The position numbers were made by a program, and so were the translations under genes. A stretch of 64,000 nt of DNA, taken from assembly GCF_018413525.1 (NCBI RefSeq), contig NZ_JAHCDD010000018.1, positions 1-64,000 on the forward strand, given 5' to 3'. Numbering within the stretch: the first letter of the stretch is position 1; each line of letters starts with the position of its first letter. Positions 54,301 through 63,677 of this stretch are shown here, piece by piece. This stretch comes from Acidovorax sp. CCYZU-2555 (GTDB lineage Bacteria > Pseudomonadota > Gammaproteobacteria > Burkholderiales > Burkholderiaceae_C). The notes below the pieces were generated by a model. That model was not told the DNA's origin, searched no databases, and saw only the letters and a list, made by a program, of their open reading frames with translations.

Positions 54301-54886
54301 GGGTCCAGACCTGCAGCCGGCTGATCGCCGAGACCCCGTGCGTGACCAGCGGAATCACCACCAGCGCGCAGATCAGATAGCCCCAGCGCGGTGGAATGTC
54401 GAGTGCAAGTTCAAGCGCATAGGCCATCACGGCCGCCTCGAGCGCAAAGAAGATGAAGGTGAAACTCGCGTAGATCAGCGAAGTGATGCTGGAGCCGATA
54501 TAGCCAAAGCCCGCGCCGCGCGTGAGCAGATCCATGTCGACGCCGTGGCGCGCCGCGTAGACGCTGATCGGCAGGCCCGCGGCAAAGATGATCAGCCCGG
54601 TGCAGACGATGGCCCAGAAGGCATTGATGAAGCCGTACTGCACCAGCAGCGTCGCGCCCACGGCTTCGAGCACCAGAAACGAGGCCGCGCCGAACGCGGT
54701 ATGCGCCACGCCCCACTCCGACCAGCGGCGCGCGCGCTGCGGCGTGTAGCGCAGCGCGTAGTCCTCCAGCGTCTCGGTGGCCACCCAGCGGTTGTAGTCG
54801 CGCCGCACCTTGACCACGCGCTGCTGCGCGGGCGCACCCAAGGGTTCCGATGGCGGGCAGTGTGGATCAGGAGTGGCATGAATCAT
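51344..54886 (-). CDS. NCS1 transporter-fused hybrid sensor histidine kinase
   Basis: A 1180-residue sensor. An NCS1 (purine-cytosine permease-like) transporter domain with about twelve membrane segments spans residues 45-500 (MDLLTRGAGFGYIGSS, QADYLRFMP, INVTNAYAGSLAWSNFFSR). A cysteine-rich segment follows at about 516-567 (CVVC, then CPAYQGGICSLCC, CGDLC), likely a metal or redox site. Two more membrane segments and a coiled coil lead to HisKA (His about 736 in SHELRTPLNS), HATPase (LLGNAIKF, DTGPGL, GAGLGLTM) and a receiver (Asp about 1021, FMDLAMPG), then a helical tail. It probably senses a nucleobase, allantoin or urea-like compound through the transporter fold. An in-frame ATG at 54928 would add 14 residues, but its apparent ribosome binding site is the complement of the sigma-54 element for ureA. 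Confidence 0.9.
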   Translation of the reverse strand: MIHATPDPHCPPSEPLGAPAQQRVVKVRRDYNRWVATETLEDYALRYTPQRARRWSEWGVAHTAFGAASFLVLEAVGATLLVQYGFINAFWAIVCTGLIIFAAGLPISVYAARHGVDMDLLTRGAGFGYIGSSITSLIYASFTFIFFALEAAVMAYALELALDIPPRWGYLICALVVIPLVTHGVSAISRLQVWTQPLWLLMLIVPFVFVLMHQPGVFSEVLHYPGASQQREGLMAGFSLPLFGAGLTVGIALITQMGEQADYLRFMPVRTRANRWRWWGAVMLGGPGWVLLGVAKMLGGALLAYLAISQAVPPDHAVDPNQMYLAAYNYVFPDYGWAVAATALFVVLSQLKINVTNAYAGSLAWSNFFSRVTHSHPGRVVWVVFNTLIAFMLMEMNVFRALGEVLGLYSNLAIAWIMAVVADLVINKPMGWSPRGIEFKRARLYDINPVGVGAMALSSLLSVAAHLGAFGPLAQAFSAVIAMLVALIASPLIAWWTRGRYYLVPDAAQAVEPAGCAALRSAGPPRLQRCVVCEREYEAPDMVHCPAYQGGICSLCCTLDARCGDLCRPQAHLAVQWRAAARRLLPTSMWRLLDKGLLHFVLLMLLIVPTLAAVIGLLYLLELQTHARSLPVNALPGAEAVLQTVLLKVGVGLLLVSGVVAWWLVLAQHSRKVAQQESNRQTGLLVREIALHRATDGQLQQARRAAEDARTVAEDARRAADLANQAKSRYISAISHELRTPLNSILGYAQLMGEDAEVPPHRRQAVAVIRRGGEHLLSLIEGTLDIARIESGKLALQVQPMQFAAGLQEMAGMFELQAAAKGLNFHYEPEGALPEWVRTDEKRLRQILFNLLGNAIKFTARGAVTLRVRHSRQMAYVSVIDTGPGLSEAEQAQVFEPFARGSGAQSSAGAGLGLTMAKMLTELMGGALSVSSQPGQGASFHIRLFLPSLERGPAQLPAVPRPVGYAGATRRLLVVDNEEADRELLAQLLVPLGFAVQHAANGQEALALLAAGYRPQAIFMDLAMPGMDGWECLRQLRQMPLGEVACAIVSANAFDREMPNDVGITPQDFLVKPVRHSELLQWLEDRLELVWRSAPLPAPVTLCQDTDTGLDGIPAAALTALRQAIEWGYVRGVVQALAQLAQDYPQAAPAWRRLQAQAQQFQFEAMAQQLNAPGAAETKV

Positions 54887-54911
54887 GGCAACACGACTGC
54901 GTGCAGCTTCT

Positions 54912-54943
54912 GTGCCATGTTGCAGCATGGCACGTACCTTGCT
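54912..54943 (+). promoter_or_regulatory. Sigma-54 promoter of the urease operon, with overlapping inverted repeat
   Basis: TGGCACGTACCTTGCT at 54928-54943 is a near-perfect sigma-54 -24/-12 promoter, with its -12 GC 40 nt before the ureA ATG. The -24 box is also the right arm of a perfect inverted repeat, GTGCCATG-N6-CATGGCAC (54912-54933), so a protein bound there could block or aid sigma-54 polymerase. This points to nitrogen-limitation control of urease. Confidence 0.75.
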
Positions 54944-54980
54944 GCAAACCCCTTATCTGCACCGTCCCCGCCCCTAAGCC

Positions 54981-55283
54981 ATGGAACTCACTCCGCGCGA
55001 AAAAGACAAGCTGCTTCTGTTCACCGCCGCACTGGTGGCCGAGCGCCGCAAGGCCCGTGGCCTGAAGCTCAACTACCCCGAAGCCATGGCCCTGATCAGC
55101 GCGGCCGTGATGGAAGGCGCGCGCGACGGCAAGACCGTGGCGCAGCTGATGAGCGAAGGCCGCACGGTGCTCACGCGCGCCGATGTCATGGACGGCATCG
55201 CCGAAATGATTCCCGACATCCAGGTCGAAGCCACGTTTCCCGACGGCACCAAGCTGGTCACCGTGCACGACCCCATCGTCTAA
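54981..55283 (+). CDS. ureA: Urease subunit gamma
   Basis: A 100-residue subunit, the standard length. It begins [23 protein letters not shown] and contains [22 protein letters not shown] and [24 protein letters not shown], all typical. It is the first gene of the plus-strand urease operon, behind the sigma-54-type promoter at 54928-54943. It forms the (alpha-beta-gamma)3 enzyme with UreB and UreC. Confidence 0.97.
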   Translation: MELTPREKDKLLLFTAALVAERRKARGLKLNYPEAMALISAAVMEGARDGKTVAQLMSEGRTVLTRADVMDGIAEMIPDIQVEATFPDGTKLVTVHDPIV

Positions 55284-55304
55284 ACCCCTTTTCAAGCCTT
55301 CGCC

Positions 55305-55913
55305 ATGCAAGTCAAACCCCTGATCGCCGCCGCCGGCGCAGCCCTCGCCGCGCTGCCCTTTGCCGCCCTTGCCCACCCGGCCGCGGGCGGTGCGCACAGC
55401 CACGGCCTGCTCGATACCGCTGTGCACGCCTTTGCGCACCCGTTCACCGGCGCCGATCACCTCGCGGCCATGGTCGCCGTGGGCGCCTGGAGCGCGCTGA
55501 CCACCAGCCCGGCCTGGCGCGCGCCCGCGGCCTTTGTCGCGCTGCTGGTCGCCGGTGCCCTCGCCGGTTTCGCCGGCCTGCAACTGCCTGGCGTCGAACC
55601 CATGATCGCGGCTTCGGTGCTGGTGCTGGGCCTGCTGCTCGCACTGCAAAAGAAAATGCCCTGGGGCGCGGCGGCCACGCTGGCCGGCGTGTTCGCGTTC
55701 TTCCACGGCGCGGCCCACGGCTATGAACTCGCGGGCGATACCGGCCTCACGGCCGTTGCCGCGCTGGCCGGCATCGCGCTGGGCTCGGCGACGCTGCACC
55801 TCGCCGGCATGCTGCTGGGCCGCGCGGTGCTGCAACGCCACCGCGTTCTCACGGCGCTGGGCGGTGCGGCCACGGCCGCGCTGGGCGTGTTCATGCTGAC
55901 CCGCCTGGCCTGA
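55305..55913 (+). CDS. ureJ: HupE/UreJ-family membrane protein (nickel uptake)
   Basis: A 202-residue membrane protein with a signal-like first segment ([13 protein letters not shown]) and about six membrane segments. The HupE/UreJ signature [16 protein letters not shown] is present, with further histidines in [10 protein letters not shown]. Family members are nickel permeases. Its place between ureA and ureB is a common arrangement in this group and supports nickel supply for urease. Confidence 0.92.
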   Translation: MQVKPLIAAAGAALAALPFAALAHPAAGGAHSHGLLDTAVHAFAHPFTGADHLAAMVAVGAWSALTTSPAWRAPAAFVALLVAGALAGFAGLQLPGVEPMIAASVLVLGLLLALQKKMPWGAAATLAGVFAFFHGAAHGYELAGDTGLTAVAALAGIALGSATLHLAGMLLGRAVLQRHRVLTALGGAATAALGVFMLTRLA

Positions 55914-55924
55914 GGAGAAAAGCC

Positions 55925-56251
55925 ATGGTGCCCGGTGAACTGATTCTCGACGCGGGCGAACATGCCCTCAACACAGGCCGCCGCTGCACCACGCTGCTGG
56001 TGCGCAACGCCAGCGACCGGCCCATTCAGGTCGGCTCGCACTACCACTTCGCCGAAACCAATGCGGGTCTGGACTTCGACCGCGCCGCGGCCCATGGAAT
56101 GCGGCTGAACATCGCCAGCGGCATGGCCGTGCGCTTCGAGCCGGGCCAGCAGCGCACGGTGGAACTCGTCGATTTCGCGGGCGAGCGCCTGGTCTACGGC
56201 TTTCGCGGCCTGGTCCAGGGCGCGCTCGACAACCAGCCTGGAGACCACTGA
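55925..56251 (+). CDS. ureB: Urease subunit beta
   Basis: A 108-residue subunit with the usual stretches [59 protein letters not shown] and a slightly longer C-terminal tail. A GAGGAG-like ribosome binding site precedes the ATG. It lies 2 bp before ureC, so translation is probably coupled. Confidence 0.97.
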   Translation: MVPGELILDAGEHALNTGRRCTTLLVRNASDRPIQVGSHYHFAETNAGLDFDRAAAHGMRLNIASGMAVRFEPGQQRTVELVDFAGERLVYGFRGLVQGALDNQPGDH

Positions 56252-56253
56252 AC

Positions 56254-57972
<1,719 letters not shown>

Positions 57973-57976
57973 GGGT

Positions 57977-58417
57977 CTAGCCTTGCCGCTGCGTCCACCA
58001 GGCCAGCCAGTCGTCGGCGTCGATCACCGCGCGTCCCTGCACTCCCGCGGGCTGCGCGACATAGATCAGCACCGACACGGGCTGGGACTGGCCACCGTCC
58101 AGCGGCAGCAGTTCCACATCGACGATGTGCTTGGCATATTCGCCGATATCGACAGGCCATATCTCCTCGACACGATCGAGCTCGCGCTCGAGCGCAGGAT
58201 TGAGTTCGTAGACTTCGGCCAGCACCTTGTAACTGCCATCGAGCACCAGCCCCGGATACGGCCCCATGTCATGGAGCTGCCCCGGCAGCCGGCAATGCCC
58301 GAGCCAGCGCACATCGGCCTGCCAGCGCCGGATATCGTTGCTGCCGCCACGGCGCAGGGTGCCGTAAACGGCGACCATGGGGCAGTTGCTGGGGATATGG
58401 GGGATAGGATCGGTCAT
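57977..58417 (-). CDS. Gamma-glutamylcyclotransferase-like (GGCT/AIG2) protein
   Basis: A 146-residue protein of the GGCT-like fold: VAVYGTLRRGGSND near the N terminus, YPGLVLDG, VLAEVYELNPALERELDRVEE and DIGEYAKHIVDVEL. The family includes gamma-glutamyl and other amine cyclotransferases; the exact reaction here is unknown. It is on the opposite strand between ureC and ureE and so interrupts the urease operon. The start at 58417 (MTDPIPHIP) is chosen over 58426 or 58579; none has a good ribosome binding site. Confidence 0.82.
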   Translation of the reverse strand: MTDPIPHIPSNCPMVAVYGTLRRGGSNDIRRWQADVRWLGHCRLPGQLHDMGPYPGLVLDGSYKVLAEVYELNPALERELDRVEEIWPVDIGEYAKHIVDVELLPLDGGQSQPVSVLIYVAQPAGVQGRAVIDADDWLAWWTQRQG

Positions 58418-58506
58418 GAGACACATGCTAAAACGTTTTGTCGACACGCCCTGAAACGTACCCGCTCCAGTGCGCCCCTGACCTGTCCCCAGTTCACTGA
58501 ATCCAA

Positions 58507-59076
58507 ATGCTCTCCATCCAAAAACTGATCCCCCAAGGCAAAGGCCTGGCCCGTGTGCTGCTGCAGCGCGCAACGACAATCGAACTGGATTGGGACGTGC
58601 GCCAGAAAAGCCGTTTCGCGGCGACTGACTCGCAAGGCCGCGAGCTGGCCATCTTCCTGCCGCGCGGCCAGGCCGTGCGCGGCGGCGATGTGCTGGTTGC
58701 CGAAGACGGCTCCATGGTGCGCGTGATCGCCGCGCCGCAGAAAGTGCTGTACATCACCACCTGCCCCACGCATGGCACGCCCTTCGATCTGATGCGCGCC
58801 GCCTACCACCTGGGCAACCGCCATGTGCCCATCGAACTGCAGCCCGACCATCTGAAGATCGAACCCGACCATGTGCTCGCCGACATGCTGCGCAGCATGC
58901 ACCTGACCGTGGTCGCAGCCGACATGGCGTTCGAGCCCGAAGGCGGTGCCTACGGCGGCCATGTGACCAACGACGGCCACAGCCACCATGCGCATGGCAA
59001 CGCGCACAAGCATGAACACGACCACGGGCATGACCACGGCCATGTCCACGGCCCGGGCTGCAACCACGCGCACTGA
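58507..59076 (+). CDS. ureE: Urease accessory nickel chaperone UreE
   Basis: A 189-residue nickel metallochaperone. The N-terminal domain begins MLSIQKLIPQGKGLARVLL; the metal-binding domain contains YHLGNRHVPIELQPDHLKIEPDHVLADML with the central His. The C-terminal 40 residues are rich in His (HDHGHDHGHVHGPGCNHAH), a nickel store. It is about 90 bp downstream of the GGCT gene start on the other strand, so ureEFG may need their own promoter, which I could not place. Confidence 0.95.
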   Translation: MLSIQKLIPQGKGLARVLLQRATTIELDWDVRQKSRFAATDSQGRELAIFLPRGQAVRGGDVLVAEDGSMVRVIAAPQKVLYITTCPTHGTPFDLMRAAYHLGNRHVPIELQPDHLKIEPDHVLADMLRSMHLTVVAADMAFEPEGGAYGGHVTNDGHSHHAHGNAHKHEHDHGHDHGHVHGPGCNHAH

Positions 59077-59082
59077 TCTCCC

Positions 59083-59853
59083 ATGGCCTCTCGTCCCCCT
59101 CCGAATGCCACCACGCCCTGGCGCCGCCGCCAGGCCGCAGCCGCTGCCGCCCAGGCCGCGCCCGCCGTCGCGCCGCACAGCCTGCTGCAGCTGATGTGGC
59201 TGGCCTCGCCCGCGCTGCCCATTGGCGGCTTCTCCTATTCGGAAGGCCTCGAGGCCGCGATCAGCAGCGGCTGGGTCGAAGGCGAGGCCGATGCGGCCCA
59301 CTGGATCGTGCAGCAATTGCAGCTCACCCAGGCGCGCGGCGACATGGCGGCCATTGCCCAGGCCCTGCCCGCCTGGGCCGGCGATGACCGCACGCGCATC
59401 GCCGCGCTCAACGCCTGGGTGCGCGAGACGCGCGAAAGCAGCGAGCTGCGCCTGCAGACCGAACAAATGGGGCGCTCGCTGATCGCCTGGCTGCGCAACC
59501 AGCATGCCGGCGACGCCGCGCGCCTGGACGCCATCGAATGGCTTGCGGCGCAGGACGCAAGCTACCCGCTGGCCTTTTCCCTGGCCGCGCATTTCAGCGG
59601 CGCCTCGGCGCGCCCCGCGCTGCTGGCCTACGCCTTCGGCTGGGCCGAAAACATGGTGCAGGCCGCGATCAAGGCCGTACCCCTGGGCCAGAGCGCGGGC
59701 CAGCGCATCCTGTCGCAGCTCGCGGCCCACATTCCCGCCGCCGTCGACCACGCGCTGGCCCTGTCCGACGCGCAGCGCCAGGCCTTTTCGCCCATGCTGG
59801 CCATTCTCTCGGCCCAGCATGAAAACCAGTACTCACGACTGTTCCGATCATGA
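59083..59853 (+). CDS. ureF: Urease accessory protein UreF
   Basis: A 256-residue all-helical protein with the family stretches [40 protein letters not shown] and [22 protein letters not shown]. An Ala/Arg/Pro-rich N-terminal stretch of about 30 residues ([19 protein letters not shown]) precedes the domain and may reflect an upstream start choice. It overlaps ureG by four bases (ATGA). It bridges UreD and UreG in the maturation complex. Confidence 0.95.
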   Translation: MASRPPPNATTPWRRRQAAAAAAQAAPAVAPHSLLQLMWLASPALPIGGFSYSEGLEAAISSGWVEGEADAAHWIVQQLQLTQARGDMAAIAQALPAWAGDDRTRIAALNAWVRETRESSELRLQTEQMGRSLIAWLRNQHAGDAARLDAIEWLAAQDASYPLAFSLAAHFSGASARPALLAYAFGWAENMVQAAIKAVPLGQSAGQRILSQLAAHIPAAVDHALALSDAQRQAFSPMLAILSAQHENQYSRLFRS

Positions 59854-60509
59854 ACTCGCCACTCCACCACATCCCCCACCGCAGCAAGAAGCTGCCCCCG
59901 CTGCGCGTGGGCATAGGCGGCCCCGTGGGCTCAGGCAAGACCACGCTGCTCGAAATGCTCTGCAAGGCCATGCGCGAACAATACGACCTGGTCGCGATCA
60001 CCAACGACATCTACACCAAGGAAGACCAGCGCCTGCTGACCGTGAGCGGCGCGCTGCCCGCCGAACGCATCATGGGCGTGGAAACCGGCGGCTGCCCGCA
60101 TACCGCGATCCGCGAGGACGCATCGATCAACCTCGAAGCCATAGACCGCATGCTGGGCGAGTTTCCCGATGCCGACATCGTCTTCATCGAGTCGGGCGGC
60201 GACAACCTCGCGGCCACGTTCAGCCCCGAACTCTCCGACCTGACGATCTACGTGATCGACGTCGCCGCGGGCGAGAAGATTCCGCGCAAGGGCGGCCCAG
60301 GCATCACCAAGAGCGACCTGTTCATCATCAACAAGACCGATCTGGCGCCGCACGTCGGCGCCAATCTCGACGTGATGCATGCCGACACCGTGCGCATGCG
60401 CACCACGCCCAAGGGCCTCAAGCCTTTCGTCATGACCAACCTCAAGACCCAGGAAGGCCTGGCCCAGGTAATCGCCTTCATCGAGACCCAGGGTCTGCTC
60501 AAGGCCTGA
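59850..60509 (+). CDS. ureG: Urease accessory GTPase UreG
   Basis: A 219-residue SIMIBI GTPase that powers nickel insertion. P-loop [13 protein letters not shown] (about residue 25), the nickel-binding CPH motif in [28 protein letters not shown] and the NKTD guanine-specificity motif are all present. It ends the urease operon, 33 bp before the tRNA-Ser gene. Confidence 0.97.
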   Translation: MNSPLHHIPHRSKKLPPLRVGIGGPVGSGKTTLLEMLCKAMREQYDLVAITNDIYTKEDQRLLTVSGALPAERIMGVETGGCPHTAIREDASINLEAIDRMLGEFPDADIVFIESGGDNLAATFSPELSDLTIYVIDVAAGEKIPRKGGPGITKSDLFIINKTDLAPHVGANLDVMHADTVRMRTTPKGLKPFVMTNLKTQEGLAQVIAFIETQGLLKA

Positions 60510-60542
60510 GCCCGGCAATCTGTGTGTAAAATCGCAGGCTTC

Positions 60543-60630
60543 GGAGGTTTGGGTGAGTGGTTTAAACCAGCAGTCTTGAAAACTGCCGACGGGTAACTGT
60601 CCGTGAGTTCGAATCTCACAGCCTCCGCCA
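60543..60630 (+). tRNA. tRNA-Ser (anticodon UGA)
   Basis: An 88-nt gene with a complete cloverleaf: acceptor GGAGGTT / AGCCTCC, anticodon stem GCAGT / ACTGC with loop CTTGAAA (anticodon TGA), a long variable arm typical of serine tRNAs, T-loop GTTCGAATC, and an encoded CCA end. It lies between ureG and a bidirectional terminator. Confidence 0.97.
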
Positions 60631-60632
60631 AA

Positions 60633-60665
60633 AAATCAATGAAATCAGGGTCTGACCATTGATTT
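60633..60665. repeat. Inverted repeat directly after tRNA-Ser
   Basis: AAATCAATG and CATTGATTT form a 9-bp inverted repeat around a 15-nt centre that itself contains GGGTC / GACC. It begins two bases after the tRNA CCA. It may be tRNA processing or terminator structure or a small REP-type element; no integrase is near. Confidence 0.5.
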
Positions 60666-60680
60666 CAGGACCCAGGTCCC

Positions 60681-60718
60681 AAAAAAGCCAACCATGGTCG
60701 CGCGCGGTTGGCTTTTTT
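60681..60718. terminator. Bidirectional terminator, tRNA-Ser / DUF697-like gene
   Basis: A run of A then GCCAACC pairs with GGTTGGC followed by a T-run, giving a strong rho-independent terminator usable in both directions between the tRNA and the convergent membrane protein gene. Confidence 0.88.
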
Positions 60719-60736
60719 CGTTGCGCAGCGCCGCGC

Positions 60737-61993
60737 TTACGCGGGTGGCTTCTTTGCAGCGTCAGACTGCTGATCCACGTTCAACTTTTCCTTGCGCTGA
60801 AACAGCCCGGCCGTCGAATCGATCACGTCCGAAGTGGCGTGGGAAATGCTGCGCCCCGCGCCAGTCACCTTGCCACCGGCGGCCAGCGTGGCGTTGCCGA
60901 CCGCCTTGGACGCGCCGGCGGCAGCACCGGCCACGGAAGACACCGCGCCCGTCACCGCCGCGCCGGTGGCCGAAGTCGCCCTTTTCGCGCCACCGACCAC
61001 CGCACCAGCCGCCTTGCCCACCGCGCTGCCGGCACCGGCCCATACGCTCTTCACGATCTGCCCGCCCTTTTCCTGCGTGATCGCGCCCAGCATCGACAGC
61101 GCAGCCACGGTGGCGCTCTTGCGCACCGCCGCGCGTTCAGGCCTTGCCAGCGGAGCGCAGTAGCTCTTGGCGATCAGGCCCACGCGCAAAGTCAGGAAGG
61201 CATTGGCCGAGCCGTTGGCCAGGCTGTTGACCAGCAAGTTGCCCACGCCTTGCAGCCCGGGCACCGCTGCCGCCAGCGAAGGCACGACCGAGCTAACGAG
61301 AGGGCCGGCGAGCTCGGTGAAATCGAGTTCTTCCAGCTGCGCGGCCACCAGCATGGCGCCGCCCACATTGGAGTACAGATACCAGAGTTGGCGCGGCGAG
61401 GGACGCAGGTTGTAGAGCGCGCCGATCTGCCATATCAGGCGCAGCTGGGTCGCCAGCACCACCAGCCCGTCCAGCCGCCCGTTTTGCAGCAGCGCGGTGC
61501 TGACGAAGACATTGCTCGCCGTGCCGCGGATGAACTCATCGGCCCGTGCGCTCAATGCCTGCAAGGCCGCAGGAACATCGCCGCTGGAGGCCAGGGCCGC
61601 GACGGCGGCGTCTGGATGCTGGGCGAGATGGCGCTCAAGCCAGTCTCTGTAGACAGCGTGGTCGGGCGACGACGCGTCTTCGGGTGGCTGCATGGCCTTG
61701 GGCAGGCGCAAGAGCAGTACCAGCGGATAGAGCAGCAGCGCGCCGAACAACGCCAGCAGCGACCAGAACAATGGCTGGCCCGCGCCGAGATGGACGCGAT
61801 CGGCGGCGGCGGCCAGCTGCGTGAACGTGGCGACGACGGCGGCCACTGCATAAAGTGCCACCACGACCGAAACGACGGCCAGGACTTTGACAAAGACTTT
61901 GTTCACGGGATGGAATTTTTGCAGCGTTGGCGATGCGCAGTCAGCAGCAGGATGGCTGACAAACACCACAAGGATAGCTGCTCCGGTAGGCAT
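60737..61993 (-). CDS. DUF697-like membrane protein
   Basis: A protein of up to about 418 residues with two N-terminal membrane segments (KVLAVVSVVVALYAVAAVVATF and LFWSLLALFGALLLYPLVLLL), a central domain resembling DUF697 (LIWQIGALYNLRPSPRQLWYLYSNVG, VGNLLVNSLANGSANAFLTLRVG) and a Gly/Ala-rich C terminus with glycine-zipper-like periodicity. No function is known to me. The start is uncertain: the ATG at 61993 has no ribosome binding site, and a GTG at 61906 (VNKVFVKVLAVV) fits the first membrane segment better. A reading from 62071 would run through the Fur box and is unlikely. Confidence 0.75.
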   Translation of the reverse strand: MPTGAAILVVFVSHPAADCASPTLQKFHPVNKVFVKVLAVVSVVVALYAVAAVVATFTQLAAAADRVHLGAGQPLFWSLLALFGALLLYPLVLLLRLPKAMQPPEDASSPDHAVYRDWLERHLAQHPDAAVAALASSGDVPAALQALSARADEFIRGTASNVFVSTALLQNGRLDGLVVLATQLRLIWQIGALYNLRPSPRQLWYLYSNVGGAMLVAAQLEELDFTELAGPLVSSVVPSLAAAVPGLQGVGNLLVNSLANGSANAFLTLRVGLIAKSYCAPLARPERAAVRKSATVAALSMLGAITQEKGGQIVKSVWAGAGSAVGKAAGAVVGGAKRATSATGAAVTGAVSSVAGAAAGASKAVGNATLAAGGKVTGAGRSISHATSDVIDSTAGLFQRKEKLNVDQQSDAAKKPPA

Positions 61994-62045
61994 GAAGACA
62001 ACAACCCGCCCCGGCCGGCTTTGCACCAACTTTACAATTGAATAT

Positions 62046-62066
62046 AATTGAGATTGATTCTCAATT
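62046..62066. promoter_or_regulatory. Fur box upstream of the FecI-type sigma factor gene
   Basis: AATTGAGA-N5-TCTCAATT is a 21-bp palindrome of AT-rich form very like a Fur operator. It lies about 35 bp before the sigma factor start and explains iron-dependent expression of the fecI-fecR pair. Confidence 0.75.
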
Positions 62067-62099
62067 ATCAACCTTCACCACGTGAGGGTGCATGACGGC

Positions 62100-62603
62100 A
62101 TGGCCTTCTTCGGATCTGCTTCACCGATAGAAGCGCTTTACACCAATCACCACGCCTGGCTGCTGTCGTGGTTGCGGCGCCGCCTCGGGGACGCGAGCGA
62201 TGCCGCCGATCTGGCCCATGACACGTTTGTGCGCCTCATGCTGTCATCGCGCGAAGCCGCCGTGGGCGAGGAGCCGCGCGCGTTCCTGACCCATGTGGCC
62301 AAGGGACTGGTGATCGACCTGTGGCGCCGGCGCGAACTGGAGCGGGCCTATCTGGATGCGATTGCCCACCTTCCGCAAGCGCATGCGCCCTCCCCCGAAG
62401 CGCAGTTGCTGGTTGTCGAAGCCTTGTTGCAGATCGATCGCCTGCTCGCGGCGCTGGCGCCCAACACACGCAAGATCTTCCTGCTCGCGCAGCTCGACGG
62501 TCTAACGCTGCAGCAGATCTCCGATCAGATGTCCATGCCGGTGATCACGGTGCGCCGCCATATCCACAAGGCGCTGGTCAGCTGCATGAGCGTACTGCAA
62601 TGA
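62100..62603 (+). CDS. fecI: ECF sigma factor, FecI type
   Basis: A 167-residue extracytoplasmic-function sigma factor. Region 2 includes LYTNHHAWLLSWLRRRLGDASDAADLAHDTFVRLM; region 4 includes LLAQLDGLTLQQISDQMSMPVITVRRHI. The pattern fits the iron-starvation FecI group. The ATG at 62100 is favoured; a GTG at 62082 is also in frame. It overlaps the anti-sigma gene by four bases (ATGA) and lies behind a Fur box. Confidence 0.9.
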   Translation: MAFFGSASPIEALYTNHHAWLLSWLRRRLGDASDAADLAHDTFVRLMLSSREAAVGEEPRAFLTHVAKGLVIDLWRRRELERAYLDAIAHLPQAHAPSPEAQLLVVEALLQIDRLLAALAPNTRKIFLLAQLDGLTLQQISDQMSMPVITVRRHIHKALVSCMSVLQ

Positions 62604-63556
62604 GCGGCGCTGCCACCGACCCGATCTTGCTGAGCGAAGCCGCCGACTGGCTGATCATCTTGCACTATGAAAAGCCATCGGCGCAAGACATAGCCGCTTT
62701 CGACCGCTGGCACCAGCAAAGCAGCGCGCATGGCGCGGCCTGGGGCCGGGCGCAGGCCATGCTCGGGGCGTTTGCGCAGGTGCCGCCTGAAGTCTGCAAG
62801 CAGACGCTGGTCACCGCGCCGCGGATGAACCGGCGCAGAAGTCTGGGCGTGCTGACCGCCTTGCTCGTCGCGGCACCGGCCAGCTGGCTCGCATGGCGCG
62901 AGCTGGGCTGGAGCGAATGGGCGGCCGACGAAGTCACGGCGCGCGGCGAACAGCGCTCCATCGTGCTGCCCGACGGCTCGCGGCTCACGCTCAACACAGC
63001 CAGCGCCGTGGCGGTGCGCTTCACGCCGGGCGAACGGCGCATACGGCTGCTTGAAGGCGAGATTCTCGTCACCACCCATGCCGCCCCCTCGCCCACCTAC
63101 CGGCCTTTTCTGGTGCAGACCCGCCAGGGCACGGCCCAGGCCCTGGGCACGCGCTTCAGCGTGCGCCGGATCGATGAAGCCACCACGCGCGTCGCCGTCT
63201 TCGAGCATGCGGTGGGCATCAAGACCATTGATGGTGCGACCCGGCTGCTGCGCGCAGGCGATGCCGCGGACTTCAACGCAGTCGACATAGGCGCGACCGC
63301 CGAGGTGCAAAGCAGCGCCGCGCTGTGGGAGCGCGGCATGCTGCTCGCCAAGAACATGCGCCTGACCGATGTGGTGACCGAGCTGGCGCGCTACCACGGC
63401 GGCGCGCTGCAATGCGCGCCCGAAGTGGCGCAACTGCGGGTCTCGGGCGCGGTGTCGCTGAAAGACGCCGATGCCAGCCTGGACCTGCTGGCGCAGTCGC
63501 TGCCGGTGCGCATCGCGCGCCACGAACGGGGCAGCGTGACGGTGATGCCGCGTTAG
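62600..63556 (+). CDS. fecR: FecR-type anti-sigma/signal transducer
   Basis: A 318-residue inner-membrane regulator: a cytoplasmic N-terminal FecR domain (EAADWLIILHYEKPSAQDIAAFDRWHQQ), one membrane segment (about residues 83-98), and a periplasmic FecR/STN-interacting domain (RGEQRSIVLPDGSRLTLNTASAV, GTRFSVRRID, VSGAVSLKDADASLDLLAQ). It relays a signal from the TonB-dependent receptor encoded next to FecI. Between its stop and the receptor start lies a 121-bp gap with a small hairpin (GCGAAA / TTTCGC, 63571-63586). Confidence 0.92.
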   Translation: MSGAATDPILLSEAADWLIILHYEKPSAQDIAAFDRWHQQSSAHGAAWGRAQAMLGAFAQVPPEVCKQTLVTAPRMNRRRSLGVLTALLVAAPASWLAWRELGWSEWAADEVTARGEQRSIVLPDGSRLTLNTASAVAVRFTPGERRIRLLEGEILVTTHAAPSPTYRPFLVQTRQGTAQALGTRFSVRRIDEATTRVAVFEHAVGIKTIDGATRLLRAGDAADFNAVDIGATAEVQSSAALWERGMLLAKNMRLTDVVTELARYHGGALQCAPEVAQLRVSGAVSLKDADASLDLLAQSLPVRIARHERGSVTVMPR

Positions 63557-63677
63557 AAAAAGCAGCCATCGCGAAAATTCTTTCGCCAAAGGTGATCACT
63601 TTTTTGCTTTCGTTCGGTGTACAGAGCAATGGCACTTTGAGATGCAAAGGCCAGCCCAGATACAAGGACGAAAACCA

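Noticed and set aside
52793-55726. 977-codon plus-strand frame across the sensor kinase and ureA/ureJ
   Set aside because: It overlaps several well-supported genes on both strands and its product is low-complexity Arg/His/Gln.
58970-59076. His-codon repeats in ureE as a DNA repeat or CRISPR-like array
   Set aside because: They encode the nickel-binding His-rich tail normal for UreE; spacing is irregular.
60543-60665. tRNA-Ser 3' end as an integration site of a genomic island
   Set aside because: No integrase and no second copy of the tRNA end were seen in the window; the inverted repeat and terminator explain the sequence.
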